NCBI RefSeq assembly: GCF_028807635.1
Contig: NZ_JARBAX010000002.1
Span: forward strand, 1,736,001 to 1,800,000
Direction: 5' to 3'
Length of the DNA stretch: 64,000 nt
Source: Streptomyces spiramyceticus
Lineage (GTDB): Bacteria > Actinomycetota > Actinomycetes > Streptomycetales > Streptomycetaceae
Positions within the stretch are counted from its first letter, which is position 1. Each line of letters begins with the position of its first letter. The notes under the pieces are model-generated. The model was not told the DNA's origin. It saw nothing but the letters and a program-made list of their open reading frames with translations, and did not search any database. This document shows positions 16,215 through 24,947 of this stretch, piece after piece. The position numbers and the translations under genes were made by a program.

Positions 16215-17086
16215 TGCCCACCCGGGACGTGGCGCTCCTTCTTCTGCAGCACCTCGCGAGCGGGACCGGCTATCTGCAGTACAGCCGACGATGGGCGGGG
16301 CGTGCCAGGCGTTCCAGGACGAGCGTTGGAGGCGCACGCGCTGCTGTCTCAGGTGCCCAGCCAGTCCGAAGCCTTCCGCCAGCTCTCCCGCGACGGCAGG
16401 GACCTGGCGCAGGATCCGCAGGGCATAACGCGGTTCGAAGCCCGCGAGCGGCTGTCCGGCCCGCTCCACCCGGCCCTGGAAGACAGGGTGCGTACCAACT
16501 TCGACCTGGGTGACTACGAGACGGCGTGCTTCGCCGCGATGAAGGCGGTCGAGGTTGCCGTCCGGGACGCCTCCGGGCTCGACTCTATGGTCGGCGTGTC
16601 GCTGATGCGCAAGGCGTTCCAGCCGCATCAGAACGGGAAGGCCGGCGGCCCGCTTGCCGACGCCGGAGCCGAAGGCGGCGAACAGGAGGCAACGTCCGCG
16701 CTGTTCGCCGGTGCCATGGGCGCGTACAAGAATCCCGCGAGCCACCGCACCGTCGACTTCGACGATCCATCGAGGCGGCCGAGATCATTCAGTTCGCCGA
16801 CTTGCTGCTGCGGGAGGTCGAGCGTGCCAAGCGCCGTCAGGCCGCCCTGGACCGTCAGCACCTGGCGTCCGCGCACACCGTCCGCCGCCAGGACCTCATC
16901 GACTCCCAGGTGAGCAGCCTGGCGCTGGAGTGCCGGGACGACCTGCTGGAGACCGCGGCCGTCCTGGACGCGCTCGCCCTGTGCCACGGGCACGGCAGCT
17001 ACCTGCCGCGTCCCTACCAGGAGGATTCCCGCCACCCGGTGCCGATGGACGTGGAGTTACGCACCTGCGCCTCCGACAGTTGCTGA
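16215..17086 (+). pseudogene. TIGR02391-family (Ymh/Abi-associated) protein, frameshifted
   Basis: Pieces from three frames line up with the TIGR02391 family: an N-terminal LPTRDVALLLLQHLASG, a middle LHPALEDRVRTNFDLGDYET, ACFAAMKAVEVAVRDASGL, VSLMRKAFQPHQNGK and GAMGAYKNPASHRTVDFDDP, and, after a one-base deletion near 16767, IEAAEIIQFADLLLREVERA. The family is a HEPN-like putative nuclease linked to phage defence or restriction loci. A further stretch (DLIDSQVSSLALECRDDLLE) continues to a stop at 17086. Two frameshifts mean no functional product. Confidence 0.65.
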
Positions 17087-17414
17087 GCAGCTCGTGCGCC
17101 ACGACCAGCAGCACGGGACCAGCACCACAGGTGACATCCCTCCAGCTTTGGAGAACGGCTGCACGGGTGCCGACCGGGACGCGGTCCGCGCCCTCGCCCG
17201 TCGGGAGCGGATCGCCTCCCAGGAGCGATGGCCCCGCTGTTACGTAGTGACCAGTTCAGATTCCCCGCCCGCGGCCAGTTAGTGGGGAGCTATCTGGCCG
17301 CGGTTGTCACAACGCGTAGTTGTCAACGGGCTGACGGCTCGGCATGGTGCTCTGGCGGAGGCGCGTTTTCTCGGCCCGTGCCCTGTCCGTCGGCATGGGA
17401 GCGATGGTGGAGCC
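17087..17414. other. Intergenic, no intact gene
   Basis: Only short frames. The bases around 17268-17310 (ggccagttagtggggagcta, then ctggccgcggttgtcacaac) loosely resemble the repeated motif at 18447 and 20837. Confidence 0.4.
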
Positions 17415-18410
17415 ATGGCGTTGTCGACGGAGTTGACGGAGTTGTTGGGCGTTGCGGCACCCGATCGTGCTGGCACCGATGGGCGGTTCGGCCGGGGCGC
17501 ACTGGCCGCGGCCGTCTCCCGAGCAGGTGGCCTGGGGCTGCTGGGCGGTGCGTACGGGGATCGGGCTTGGCCGGAGCGAGAGGTGCCGATTGTCGCGGAG
17601 GGCACCGACCAGCCGTGGGGTGTCGGTTTTCTGACCTGGGCGATCGATGCCGGAGAGGTGGAACAGGCGCTGGAGTTCAGCCCCGCGGCGGTGATGTTGT
17701 CCTTCGGCGACCCGAGCCCGTTCGTCGACCGGATCCGCCGGTCGAACGCGGTTCTGATCGTTCAGGTCACCGATCTGGACGAGGCCAGGCGGGCGGTGGA
17801 CGTGGGCGCCGACGTCATCGTGGCACAGGGAACCGAGAGCGGTGGCCACGGCGCCCGCCGCGGCAGGTCCACGCTGCCGTTCGTGCCGCTCGTGGTGGAC
17901 CTCGCGGCACCGGTACCGGTCCTGGCGGCCGGCGGGATCGCCGACGGCCGCGGCGTCGCCGCAGCCCTGGCCCTGGGTGCCGCCGGAGCACTCATCGGGA
18001 CCCGCTTCCAGGCCACGACCGAAGCCCTGGTCGACCGTTCCATCAGCAAGGCCATCATCGAAGGACGCGGACAGGACACCGAACGAAACAGTGTGTTGGA
18101 CATCGCCCGCGGCGCGGGCCGGCCGACGGAGAAGTACACCGCCCGTACTCTCAGCCACCCCTATCTCGACCGATGGCGCGGCCGGGAGGCCGAGCTGGTC
18201 GGCGACTCCCAGGCCCGTCGGGACTACCAGGACGACGTGGCACGAGGGGCGATTCCGTCCCTGCCGGTCTGGGCGGGCGAGGCCGTCGACCTCATCACCG
18301 ATCTGCCATCCGCCGCCAACCTCGTCACCACTCTGGCTGCCCATGCCGAGGATGCACTGACCTGGGCCGGAAGGCGCCGGCCGAACAACCGCCCACGAGC
18401 CCACGGCTAA
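17415..18410 (+). CDS. Nitronate monooxygenase (2-nitropropane dioxygenase-like), FMN motif altered
   Basis: 331 residues from ATG 17415. FMN-dependent TIM-barrel of the nitronate monooxygenase family: AAVSRAGGLGLLGG, PWGVGFLTWAI, VIVAQGTESGGHGARRG (the Gly/His phosphate and catalytic loop), VPVLAAGGIADGRG and LGAAGALIGTRFQAT. These enzymes oxidise alkyl nitronates or propionate-3-nitronate in the cytoplasm. The N-terminal motif RHPIVLAPMGG is missing in frame: the gene reads VAAPDRAGTDGRFGRGA, yet the +1 frame of the same bases spells LRHPIVLAPMGGSAG. A one-base insertion near 17453 and a one-base loss near 17499 would explain this. Either the enzyme lost its flavin-contact segment or the sequence has two errors. 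A longer frame from 17304 has no support. Confidence 0.85.
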   Translation: MALSTELTELLGVAAPDRAGTDGRFGRGALAAAVSRAGGLGLLGGAYGDRAWPEREVPIVAEGTDQPWGVGFLTWAIDAGEVEQALEFSPAAVMLSFGDPSPFVDRIRRSNAVLIVQVTDLDEARRAVDVGADVIVAQGTESGGHGARRGRSTLPFVPLVVDLAAPVPVLAAGGIADGRGVAAALALGAAGALIGTRFQATTEALVDRSISKAIIEGRGQDTERNSVLDIARGAGRPTEKYTARTLSHPYLDRWRGREAELVGDSQARRDYQDDVARGAIPSLPVWAGEAVDLITDLPSAANLVTTLAAHAEDALTWAGRRRPNNRPRAHG

Positions 18411-18446
18411 TGCCGTCGAGCCGACATCGGACACCCTCGGCTACAC

Positions 18447-18490
18447 CCCAACTGGCCGTCCGTAGGGAATTTCTGGTGGCCACTGTCAAC
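18447..18490. repeat. Short dispersed repeat, copy A
   Basis: The bases caactggccgtccgtaggga and ttctggtggccactgtcaac match copy B at 20837-20882 at most positions. It sits in an intergenic space shortly after a gene end, as IS termini or attachment scars do. Identity of the source element unknown. Confidence 0.45.
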
Positions 18491-18601
18491 ACCGTCCACC
18501 TCGACGAACTCAGCCCGTTGCGGGTTCGGTGATGGTGGCGGGGCCACGCGGGGTGTTCTGCCATCTGCCGGCGATCTGCTTCATTGGCTGCGGGTAGACG
18601 A

Positions 18602-19138
18602 TCAGGCAGCGAAACGGCCGGAACCGGCCATGTAGGCCCGCCCCAACAGGCCGTTCGGTTTGACCAGCGTGACCATCTGGGCCCGATAGCCCCCCGAGCC
18701 GTCGGGGACCCAGCCGTAGTGGGAGAGGCAGTGCACGGTCTTGTTGGACAGCTCCCAGGCCATCTCGTTGTCGGTGAGGTAGACCGGGCGAAACGGCGTC
18801 CCGTGGGGCACCGGTGCGGTCGGGCCCTCGCGCAGATCGGCCGGCAGCCGGTCCCGCAGGCTCGACATCCGCGCGCCGAGGTCGTGTTCTGGACGGTCCC
18901 AGCCCAGCAGCCGCCCGAGCTGCCAGCGCAGGTCCCACAGGGCGCGCGCCGGCCATGCCCAGCCGTCCGTTGGCTTGTGGTCCTCGCCAGCCATCCGTTC
19001 GCCCATCCGCACGAACCGCTCGAAGTCGTCTGGGCCGCCGGGGGTAGGCAGCGCCCACACGTCCTCGAGGTGGAAGTCGGCAGCGATCTCGTGGATGCGC
19101 CACGGCTGATCGGTGTGCTCACTGTTGGGGAGTCTCAT
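18602..19138 (-). CDS. DUF2867 domain protein, C-terminus frameshifted
   Basis: 178 residues from ATG 19138. It matches DUF2867 proteins: IHEIAADFHLEDVWALPTPG, DDFERFVRMG, ALWDLRWQLGRLLGW, YLTDNEMAWELSNKTVHCLS and GGYRAQMVTLVKPNGLLGRA. Members are small cytoplasmic proteins of unknown role, often next to NmrA or epimerase proteins. The family normally ends with a PFRxLIVYP motif. Here the frame stops at GSGRFAA, while the neighbouring frame reads FRCLIVYPQPMKQIAGRWQ, so a one-base indel near 18617 has cut off about 25 residues. Confidence 0.75.
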   Translation of the reverse strand: MRLPNSEHTDQPWRIHEIAADFHLEDVWALPTPGGPDDFERFVRMGERMAGEDHKPTDGWAWPARALWDLRWQLGRLLGWDRPEHDLGARMSSLRDRLPADLREGPTAPVPHGTPFRPVYLTDNEMAWELSNKTVHCLSHYGWVPDGSGGYRAQMVTLVKPNGLLGRAYMAGSGRFAA

Positions 19139-19173
19139 ACCCACATGCCACCTATCACTGGCGCGGCCTATGT

Positions 19174-19584
19174 TCACGCTCGTGGAAGCCCGGCCTTGGG
19201 CGCGGGGTTGTCGCGGCGGGCGCGGCGGGCTCCGATCAGCAGCAGGGCGCACGCGAGCACGAACAGCGGCCAGGGCGTGAACGGGAGGACCACGGCGTCG
19301 ACGACGGTCCAGGTCCCCAGCGTCCAGGCGATGAATGCCGGCGGGGTGATGCCGCGGCGGTCCAGCCACAGCACCGTCAGGCCGACCAGGATGAGCGGCA
19401 CGCCGAAGCTTGCCAGGCTCAGAAAGTACGCGCTGCCCGCCGGGCTCATATCGGCGAGGTCCTCGCTCCACAGTCCGCCGCTGAACCATGTCCCGGCGTG
19501 GCGCGCGGCTTTCTCCACCGTCAGGGCGCCGAGCGTATGTGCGGTTCCGCATAACGTGATGATCCAGCCAGCCCACTTGATCAT
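19174..19584 (-). CDS. DUF6463-like small membrane protein
   Basis: 136 residues from ATG 19584, with GGAG seven bases upstream. Four hydrophobic helices are visible: WAGWIITLCGTAHTLGALTV, YFLSLASFGVPLILVGLTVL, FIAWTLGTWTVVDAVVLPF and LFVLACALLLIGARRARR. The arrangement and the HTLGALT motif match DUF6463 proteins, which are typically paired with a TetR regulator as here. It is divergent from the TetR gene at 19720, and the palindrome between them is the probable operator. Function unknown. Confidence 0.8.
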   Translation of the reverse strand: MIKWAGWIITLCGTAHTLGALTVEKAARHAGTWFSGGLWSEDLADMSPAGSAYFLSLASFGVPLILVGLTVLWLDRRGITPPAFIAWTLGTWTVVDAVVLPFTPWPLFVLACALLLIGARRARRDNPAPKAGLPRA

Positions 19585-19663
19585 CTGAGTTCTCCGTTCT
19601 TGTCGCGAAGCCGCGCGGTGCGACTTCGTCGCGTTGTCTCTGCGTAGCGGCGCGAGCGATCTC

Positions 19664-19693
19664 CGAAACCATAGTTCCGATACTATGGTTTCG
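19664..19693. promoter_or_regulatory. Palindromic candidate TetR operator
   Basis: Perfect 11-base inverted repeat: cgaaaccatag, 8-base spacer ttccgata, ctatggtttcg. It lies 27 bases upstream of the TetR start and 80 bases upstream of the divergent DUF6463 gene, so it can govern both. Confidence 0.75.
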
Positions 19694-19719
19694 ATACTCG
19701 CGTTCCGTATCATGCAGGC

Positions 19720-20352
19720 ATGACAGTGAGAAGGCAACGGGGTGGACGCCCCCGAGACAGTCGCGTGGATCACAAAATCCTGCAGACGACCCGCGAGCTG
19801 ATCGACGAAGTCGGCTACCCGGCCCTGACCGTCGACCAGGTCGCGGCGCGCGCCGGGGTGGGCAAGGCGGCGATCTACCGCCGCTACGCCTCCAAGGCCG
19901 AGATGGCGTTCGTCGCCACCATGCACGAGCAGCAGTTGCCTCCGCTGGCCGGCACCGGCTCCTTGCACGGGGACCTGCTGGCCCTGGTCCGCACGTTTCA
20001 CGTCCGCATGGCCGCCCCGGCGGCCCGACAGCTGGCACCAGCCCTGATCAGCGAACTTGCCAGCAATCCCGAACTGGAGACCCGGTTCCAGGACACCTTC
20101 CTGGCCGCCGAACAGGCCGGCTTCGCCGAAATCATCGAACAGGCCGTGGCCCGCGGCGAGCTGGCCGGGGCCGTCGACCCCGCGATGGCCCACCTGCTGC
20201 TGCTCGGCTCCCTGGCGTCCGCCCTGTACATCCTCAACCTGCCCGTCGACGACGCGATGGTCACCGACCTCGCCGCCGCTGCCGCAGCAGGAATCACCGC
20301 ACTGGCCGACCGGCACCACAGCGACCCCGGTGGAGCCGCCGAGCCGCGCTGA
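19720..20352 (+). CDS. TetR/AcrR-family regulator
   Basis: 210 residues from ATG 19720. The N-terminal helix-turn-helix is canonical: RELIDEVGYPALTVDQVAAR, AGVGKAAIYRRYASKAEMAF (about residues 26-67). The C-terminal domain resembles TetR_C_11/16 (ALISELASNPELETRFQDTF) and should bind a small hydrophobic ligand. It probably represses itself and the divergent membrane protein gene through the 30-base palindrome upstream. Downstream is unannotatable DNA, so it is monocistronic. Confidence 0.92.
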   Translation: MTVRRQRGGRPRDSRVDHKILQTTRELIDEVGYPALTVDQVAARAGVGKAAIYRRYASKAEMAFVATMHEQQLPPLAGTGSLHGDLLALVRTFHVRMAAPAARQLAPALISELASNPELETRFQDTFLAAEQAGFAEIIEQAVARGELAGAVDPAMAHLLLLGSLASALYILNLPVDDAMVTDLAAAAAAGITALADRHHSDPGGAAEPR

Positions 20353-21137
20353 CAGGGCTGTTTCTCCTGGTTGGGTGGCCGTCCGGGACTCCAAGAACCC
20401 CACCGGCCCGGCGCTGGTGCTCACCACCCACCGAATGAGCGACTTGCTCCACGGGGCAAGACCGGCTGTCCACGGACTCGTTGAAGTGGCTCCGGCAAGA
20501 TTTCGTAGCCGACGACCACTCTCGGGTGGTCGGGTCACGGCGGCGTAGGTGCACGAGCGGGAATTCTCCGCTTGTGTCTACTGGGCGGCGCCGCCGGAGC
20601 TGCCCTTCGCCTGGTCCTGGCCCCACGGCCGACGCCCCTCGACACCTTCCGCCACGGCCAGTAGCCCACTGTCGCCTGCACCGACCACCAACTTGCCGAA
20701 CAAAATCCCGGGCCGGCGTCACCTCCGTGGTGATGGCGGCCTTGCCGAGGAGTCGGCTATCCGGGAAGGCCAGGGGTCACGCAACCGCGACGAAGATGAG
20801 GGGGAACGGCGCTTTCCCCTGCCACGGAGAGTGACGCGCCAACTGGCCGTACGTGGGGAATTCGCGCTGGCCACCGTTTGCAACGCAGAATCCCGACTGG
20901 ACCGTGGCCGCCGGGGCTGAGGTTCAGGGCCCGTAGCTGCCGTCGGGTGACCAGCCCCCTCAGGGACGGCGCCGCGGTCATACTCCGAAACCAGCGGGTT
21001 CGCGGAGTCTGAACGCTGGTGTGTGCCGAACCTGCGGGTGGCGGTGGCTCCGCGAGGGGAGCCGCGCTCGGGTTCAGCCCGATGAGGGAGGCCTGAGTGC
21101 CTGTTCTTGGAAGCCCTGGCAGGTCTAAGCTCGGCGG
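20353..21137. other. 785-base gap with no supportable gene
   Basis: Frames are short or biased without homology-like motifs. The minus strand near 20390-20520 and the plus strand near 20480-20560 have protein-like snatches but no start-stop pair I trust. It contains dispersed repeat copy B. Confidence 0.4.
20837..20882. repeat. Short dispersed repeat, copy B
   Basis: The bases ccaactggccgtacgtgggg, then aattcgcgctggccaccgtt align with copy A at 18447-18490 over about 43 positions with a handful of differences. Confidence 0.45.
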
Positions 21138-21491
21138 ATGACCTTGGAATGGGAACAGGTAATCGTTCACTCGGTAGATCCGGTGGCCTTGGGGCAGTGG
21201 TGGGCTACGGCTCTTGGTTGGGTTGTGGTCCACTCCTCTGATGAGGAGTTCGAGATCCGCCCGGAGCCGGATCGCCTGCCGGGGTTGGACTTCGTCCGGC
21301 TTGATGAGAGCAAGAAGGTTAAGAGCCGACTGCATCTCGACTTCAGGCCTGATGACCAGGACGCCGAGGTGGCTCGTCTGGTGGCTCATGGCGCAAAGCG
21401 TGTTGATATTGGCCAGGGTGATCAATCGTGGGTTGTATTGGCAGACCCCGAAGGTAACGAGTTCTGTGTCCTTGGCCAGCGGCGTCAGTAA
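21138..21491 (+). CDS. VOC-family (glyoxalase-like) protein
   Basis: 117 residues from ATG 21138. A single VOC module: VIVHSVDPVALGQWWATALG, LDFVRLDESKKVKSRLHLDF (the conserved H-L-D metal strand), then VARLVAHGAKRVDIGQGDQS and VVLADPEGNEFCVLG. VOC proteins use a divalent metal for isomerase, dioxygenase or resistance chemistry; substrate unknown. It is related to both halves of the longer VOC protein at 27782, so the window holds two members of the same Streptomyces subfamily. Confidence 0.88.
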   Translation: MTLEWEQVIVHSVDPVALGQWWATALGWVVVHSSDEEFEIRPEPDRLPGLDFVRLDESKKVKSRLHLDFRPDDQDAEVARLVAHGAKRVDIGQGDQSWVVLADPEGNEFCVLGQRRQ

Positions 21492-21494
21492 GGC

Positions 21495-21790
21495 TCACGC
21501 CTGGGTGGGGTCGATGGTGAAGCATTCGGGGTGGGCGGCGCGGACGTAGTGGATCGCGGTGTGCGAGGTGATGCCGAACAAGCGCATCAGCCGGACCGGG
21601 TCCGCGGTCTCTTTGTAGCAGCAGAGGGCAGCCGCCAGCCCGAGAAAGGCCAGGTAGTTGCCTGGGTGCCGGCGTACGGCCTTAGCTCCCCGTTGCGTAC
21701 GCGTGAACATCCTCAGCAGCTGGGCCGCTTCGCTGGTCTCGAGGGCCAGGGATTGGTCGCAAGTGTCAAGAACGCTCGTGACAGCTCCTG
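21495..21790 (-). pseudogene. C-terminal fragment of a Streptomyces site-specific integrase-like protein
   Basis: The minus strand encodes TSEAAQLLRMFTRTQRGAKA, VRRHPGNYLAFLGLAAALCC, KETADPVRLMRLFGITSHTA and IHYVRAAHPECFTIDP. This resembles the C-terminal end of large integrase-like proteins widespread in Streptomyces. The catalytic part is absent and there is no proper start. Confidence 0.5.
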
Positions 21791-21847
21791 GGTCTAAAAC
21801 TGACGGAGGTTATTGACAGGTGGGTCTCTCGTATCTGGGAGACCTGC

Positions 21848-22060
21848 ATGACTGAACGCGAGCTCTCAAGGCGCGTCAGGCACCGGCTTGCTGTGCTGCG
21901 CCACGTGGAGGAGGTGAGTGGCAGCGTGGCCGCCGCCTGCCGCTACTACGGCATCAGCCGCCAGTGCTACTACGTATGGCTGCGGCGCTATGAGGCCGAG
22001 GGGTTCGACGGACTTACGCATCGCGAAACTCCGCAGCAACCATCGGCTTGCTGCGGTTGA
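21848..22060 (+). pseudogene. IS481-family transposase N-terminal fragment
   Basis: From ATG 21848 the protein reads SRRVRHRLAVLRHVEEVSGS, AAACRYYGISRQCYYVWLRR and YEAEGFDGLTHR, the helix-turn-helix of IS481/IS3-type transposases. The coding match breaks at about 22030 and joins unrelated DNA, so the DDE domain is gone. The sequence just upstream, caggtgggtctctcgtatct, may be the element's terminus. Confidence 0.7.
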
Positions 22061-22104
22061 TGCTGTCTGCGCGAGTCTGGCGCAATTCGCTGGGAGACCG
22101 GCAG

Positions 22105-22597
22105 TTGGTTGAGGCCGACTTTCTTCCGGATGCGCCACACGCCGGACGACCGCCTCGACCGAGCCACTCGCCGCAACAGGTCCGAACGCTGGCTCCTCGC
22201 CGCCTACTGGGCCGTCTCCGGCTACGGACTGCGCGCTTCACGGGCTTTGACTTGGCTCGGCCTGGCCATGACCGCCACCGTGGTGGCGATGATGCTCTGG
22301 GGCCTGCCAACCAGCGACCCCAAACCGATGACCACCGGAACCCAGGCCGCACCAGGGCAACCCGCGCGACTCGTCACCGACAACCCCCACCCGGTCCTGA
22401 TCGGCTCACCGAACGAACGACTGACCGGCAAACGCGCGGAGAAGGCGACACGGTCGTCCTCAACTCCGTGGTTTTCCGCTCCAGTGGACAGAACCCTCAC
22501 GACCGCGGGCGCCTAGATCGAGATGACGTCCCGGTTCGTCGAACTTGTCCTCCTGGGCCTTGCCGCCCTCGCTATCCGAGGACGCGTCAAGCGCTGA
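22105..22597 (+). pseudogene. Membrane-protein C-terminus, frameshifted
   Basis: Assembled frames give RWLLAAYWAVSGYGLRASRA, LTWLGLAMTATVVAMMLWGL, GSPNERLTGKRAEKA, then VVLNSVVFRSSGQN, LTTAGA and RFVELVLLGLAALAIRGRVK before a stop. It resembles the tail of pentapeptide-repeat or channel-like membrane proteins in Streptomyces. Several single-base indels break it, and its N-terminus was replaced by the IS481 fragment. Confidence 0.5.
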
Positions 22598-23279
22598 ATC
22601 CGCGACATCTCCCTCGTGGCGAAACAACTCGACGCTCTGCCCGCCACGCTGGTCCGGCCAGTGGAGTGACGCCCGTGAAATCTCTCGCGCGGCGCTTGCG
22701 ACTCAGATCATGCACCGATGCGCGCTGCCTTGGTGGGGCTGGAGACCCGCGCTGATCAGCAGACTGGGAAACGATCACGGCGATCGTGGGAAACCGTCAC
22801 CAACAGACCTTCGTCACCTGAACGACCGCATTTCGTCGGTGGGCCACACAACCGGACAGGGCCCCTAAGTTGCTCGCTCCACCGTGATGATTTTGCAGGG
22901 CACGGTTCCCGGCCCGGCTTTCCGGCGAGCACGGTGCGCCAGGGCGGAACCATCACCACGGTGGTTGACGGCTTCCCTGTGTCACAGGCCGGGCGCCGCC
23001 ATTGGCGGTTCTTCGGCGGCAGCCCAGCTGGCTGCTTACGGTCGGCGCCCCTACCACCTCGCCATCGCCGTTCGACGTCATTGAAGCACTCGCCGGTTCC
23101 CTCGGCGCTCGACCTAGGCAGGAGGGACCGGTTACCCCGTGGGCGCGTAGGGACCCGGGTGGGCGGATTTCACGTAGCCGAGACGGCAGACCTCTGGTCA
23201 ACGGGGTTCCATGGCATTTAACGTGCCTCAACTCACCGCATCCCGCAGTGCTTATTCCGAATGACGTGAAAGGACTTCC
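22598..23279. other. 680-base gap, no supportable gene; leader of peptidase gene
   Basis: I see no convincing coding region on either strand. The last 60 bases before 23280 must hold the promoter and ribosome site (gtgaaaggacttcc) of the secreted peptidase. Confidence 0.45.
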
Positions 23280-24836
23280 ATGGCCTCACGCCGTATAGCC
23301 GCGGCCACCGCAACCCTGGTGGCCGCAGCACTGTTTTCTCCGCTCCCGTTCGCCGGGCCGGCCACCGCCGGCAGTGCGACGGGATCCGCCCCCCATCGGG
23401 GTGATGCACTGGCTCGCAAGCTGGTGAAGGAGTCCACGGCCCAGGACGCCTACGGGCATCTTCAGGTGCTGCAGAAGATCGCCGACCACAACGACGGCAA
23501 CCGGGTGGCCGGTTCGCAGGGGCACGAGCGGTCCGCCCAGTACGTTGAAGCCCTGATGAGACAGGCGGGCTTCCAGGTCTCCAGACACGAGTTCGACTTC
23601 GTGTACACCGAGACGATCAAGGAGAGCCTCCAGGTCATCTTGCCCACGCCGCGCGATGTGCCGATCAAGCTCATGACGTACACCGCGAGTTCACCCGCGG
23701 GCGGTGTCACAGCGCCGGTCGCCGTCGCCCCCGTCGACGCCGACGGTACGAACGGCTGCGAGGCCGGCGACTTCGCCTCCGGCACCTTTACCGGGAGAAT
23801 CGCCCTGATCAAGCGCGGTGGCTGCACCTTCGCGACCAAGCAGGCCAACGCCGCTGGCGCCGGCGCGGTCGGCGCGGTCATCTACAACAACACCGCAGGA
23901 GCCCTCAACGGCACCATAGGCGACCCGACACTCGGCAAGATCCCGACCGGCGGTGTCACCCAGGCGGACGGTGAGGCGCTCGCCGCGGAGGCGGCCAAGG
24001 GGCCGGTCAATGTCACGCTGGACATCCGTGAGCTGCGCGAGACCCGCACGACGTACAACGTGGTCGCGGAGACCCGCGGCGGGGACGCGGACAACACCGT
24101 CTTCCTCGGCGCCCACCTCGACTCAGTCGCCGCGGGCCCCGGCATCAACGACAACGGTTCCGGCTCGGCCGGCATCCTCCAGGTCGCCCTGGAGCTCGCC
24201 AAGACCCACGCCAAGCCCAAGAACAAGGTGAAGTTCGCCTGGTGGTCGGCCGAGGAGTTCGGCCTGCTGGGTTCCGAGGCGTACGTCGCCTCGCTGACGG
24301 AGGAACAGAAGAAGCAAATCAAGCTCTACCTGAACTTCGACATGATCGCCTCCCCGAACGCCGGCTACTTCGTGTACGACGGCGACGACTCCGACGGCGT
24401 CGGAGCGGGCCCGGGCCCGGAGGGCTCTGCCCAGATCGAGAAGGGCATCAACGACTTCCTTGATGCCCAGCAGATCCCGCATGAGGGCACCGACTTCACC
24501 GGCCGCTCCGACTACGGACCGTTCATCGAGGTGGGCATCCCCTCCGGCGGCACCTTCACCGGTGCGGAGGGCATCAAGACCGCGGCCCAGGCGGCCAAGT
24601 TCGGTGGAACGGCGGACGTCGCGTACGACCCGAACTACCACGCCGTCGGCGACACCATCGAGAACATCGACATGTCGGCGTTCGACATCAACATTGACAT
24701 CATCGCCGACGCCGTGGGCCACTACGCCCACGACCTCAGCCCGCTGTCCGTCCCGGTCGAGTCGGTCCCGACCGACGGCGACGCGGGCAGCGGCGGCGGC
24801 CTGCACGACGGGCACGGGCACGATGTGACCGAGTAG
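23280..24836 (+). CDS. Secreted M28 zinc aminopeptidase with PA domain
   Basis: 518 residues from ATG 23280, with AAAGGA upstream. Residues 1-31 are a signal peptide (ATATLVAAALFSPLPFAG, AGPATAG). A protease-associated (PA) domain lies at about 140-245 (GRIALIKRGGCTFATKQANA). The M28 catalytic domain follows with all metal and catalytic residues: His279 and Asp281 (GAHLDSV), Asp291 (NDNGSG), Glu325/Glu326 (SAEEFGLLGS), Asp354 (NFDMIASPN) and His454 (PNYHAVGDT). Spacing of the first four matches Streptomyces griseus aminopeptidase. It should release N-terminal residues from peptides outside the cell. The C-terminus ends in a short Gly/His tail. Monocistronic, with a strong hairpin after the stop. 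Confidence 0.95.
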   Translation: MASRRIAAATATLVAAALFSPLPFAGPATAGSATGSAPHRGDALARKLVKESTAQDAYGHLQVLQKIADHNDGNRVAGSQGHERSAQYVEALMRQAGFQVSRHEFDFVYTETIKESLQVILPTPRDVPIKLMTYTASSPAGGVTAPVAVAPVDADGTNGCEAGDFASGTFTGRIALIKRGGCTFATKQANAAGAGAVGAVIYNNTAGALNGTIGDPTLGKIPTGGVTQADGEALAAEAAKGPVNVTLDIRELRETRTTYNVVAETRGGDADNTVFLGAHLDSVAAGPGINDNGSGSAGILQVALELAKTHAKPKNKVKFAWWSAEEFGLLGSEAYVASLTEEQKKQIKLYLNFDMIASPNAGYFVYDGDDSDGVGAGPGPEGSAQIEKGINDFLDAQQIPHEGTDFTGRSDYGPFIEVGIPSGGTFTGAEGIKTAAQAAKFGGTADVAYDPNYHAVGDTIENIDMSAFDINIDIIADAVGHYAHDLSPLSVPVESVPTDGDAGSGGGLHDGHGHDVTE

Positions 24837-24872
24837 CCGTCGCGGATCGTAACCGCCGCATATCGCGCGAGG

Positions 24873-24908
24873 CCCCGGCCGTGGGTGTGTTCCTACCCGC
24901 GGCCGGGG
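24873..24908 (+). terminator. Hairpin terminator of the M28 peptidase gene
   Basis: A 13-pair stem with one G-T wobble, ccccggccgtggg against cccgcggccgggg, with a 10-base loop, 37 bases after the stop codon. Confidence 0.75.
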
Positions 24909-24947
24909 GTGTTCACCGCGCGTTTCGGAACCCCGCGGCGCAGTGGT

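Noticed and set aside
18602..20038. A 478-codon minus-strand frame covering three genes
   Set aside because: Only its last 178 codons are a real gene (DUF2867); the rest is antisense to TetR and out of frame with DUF6463.
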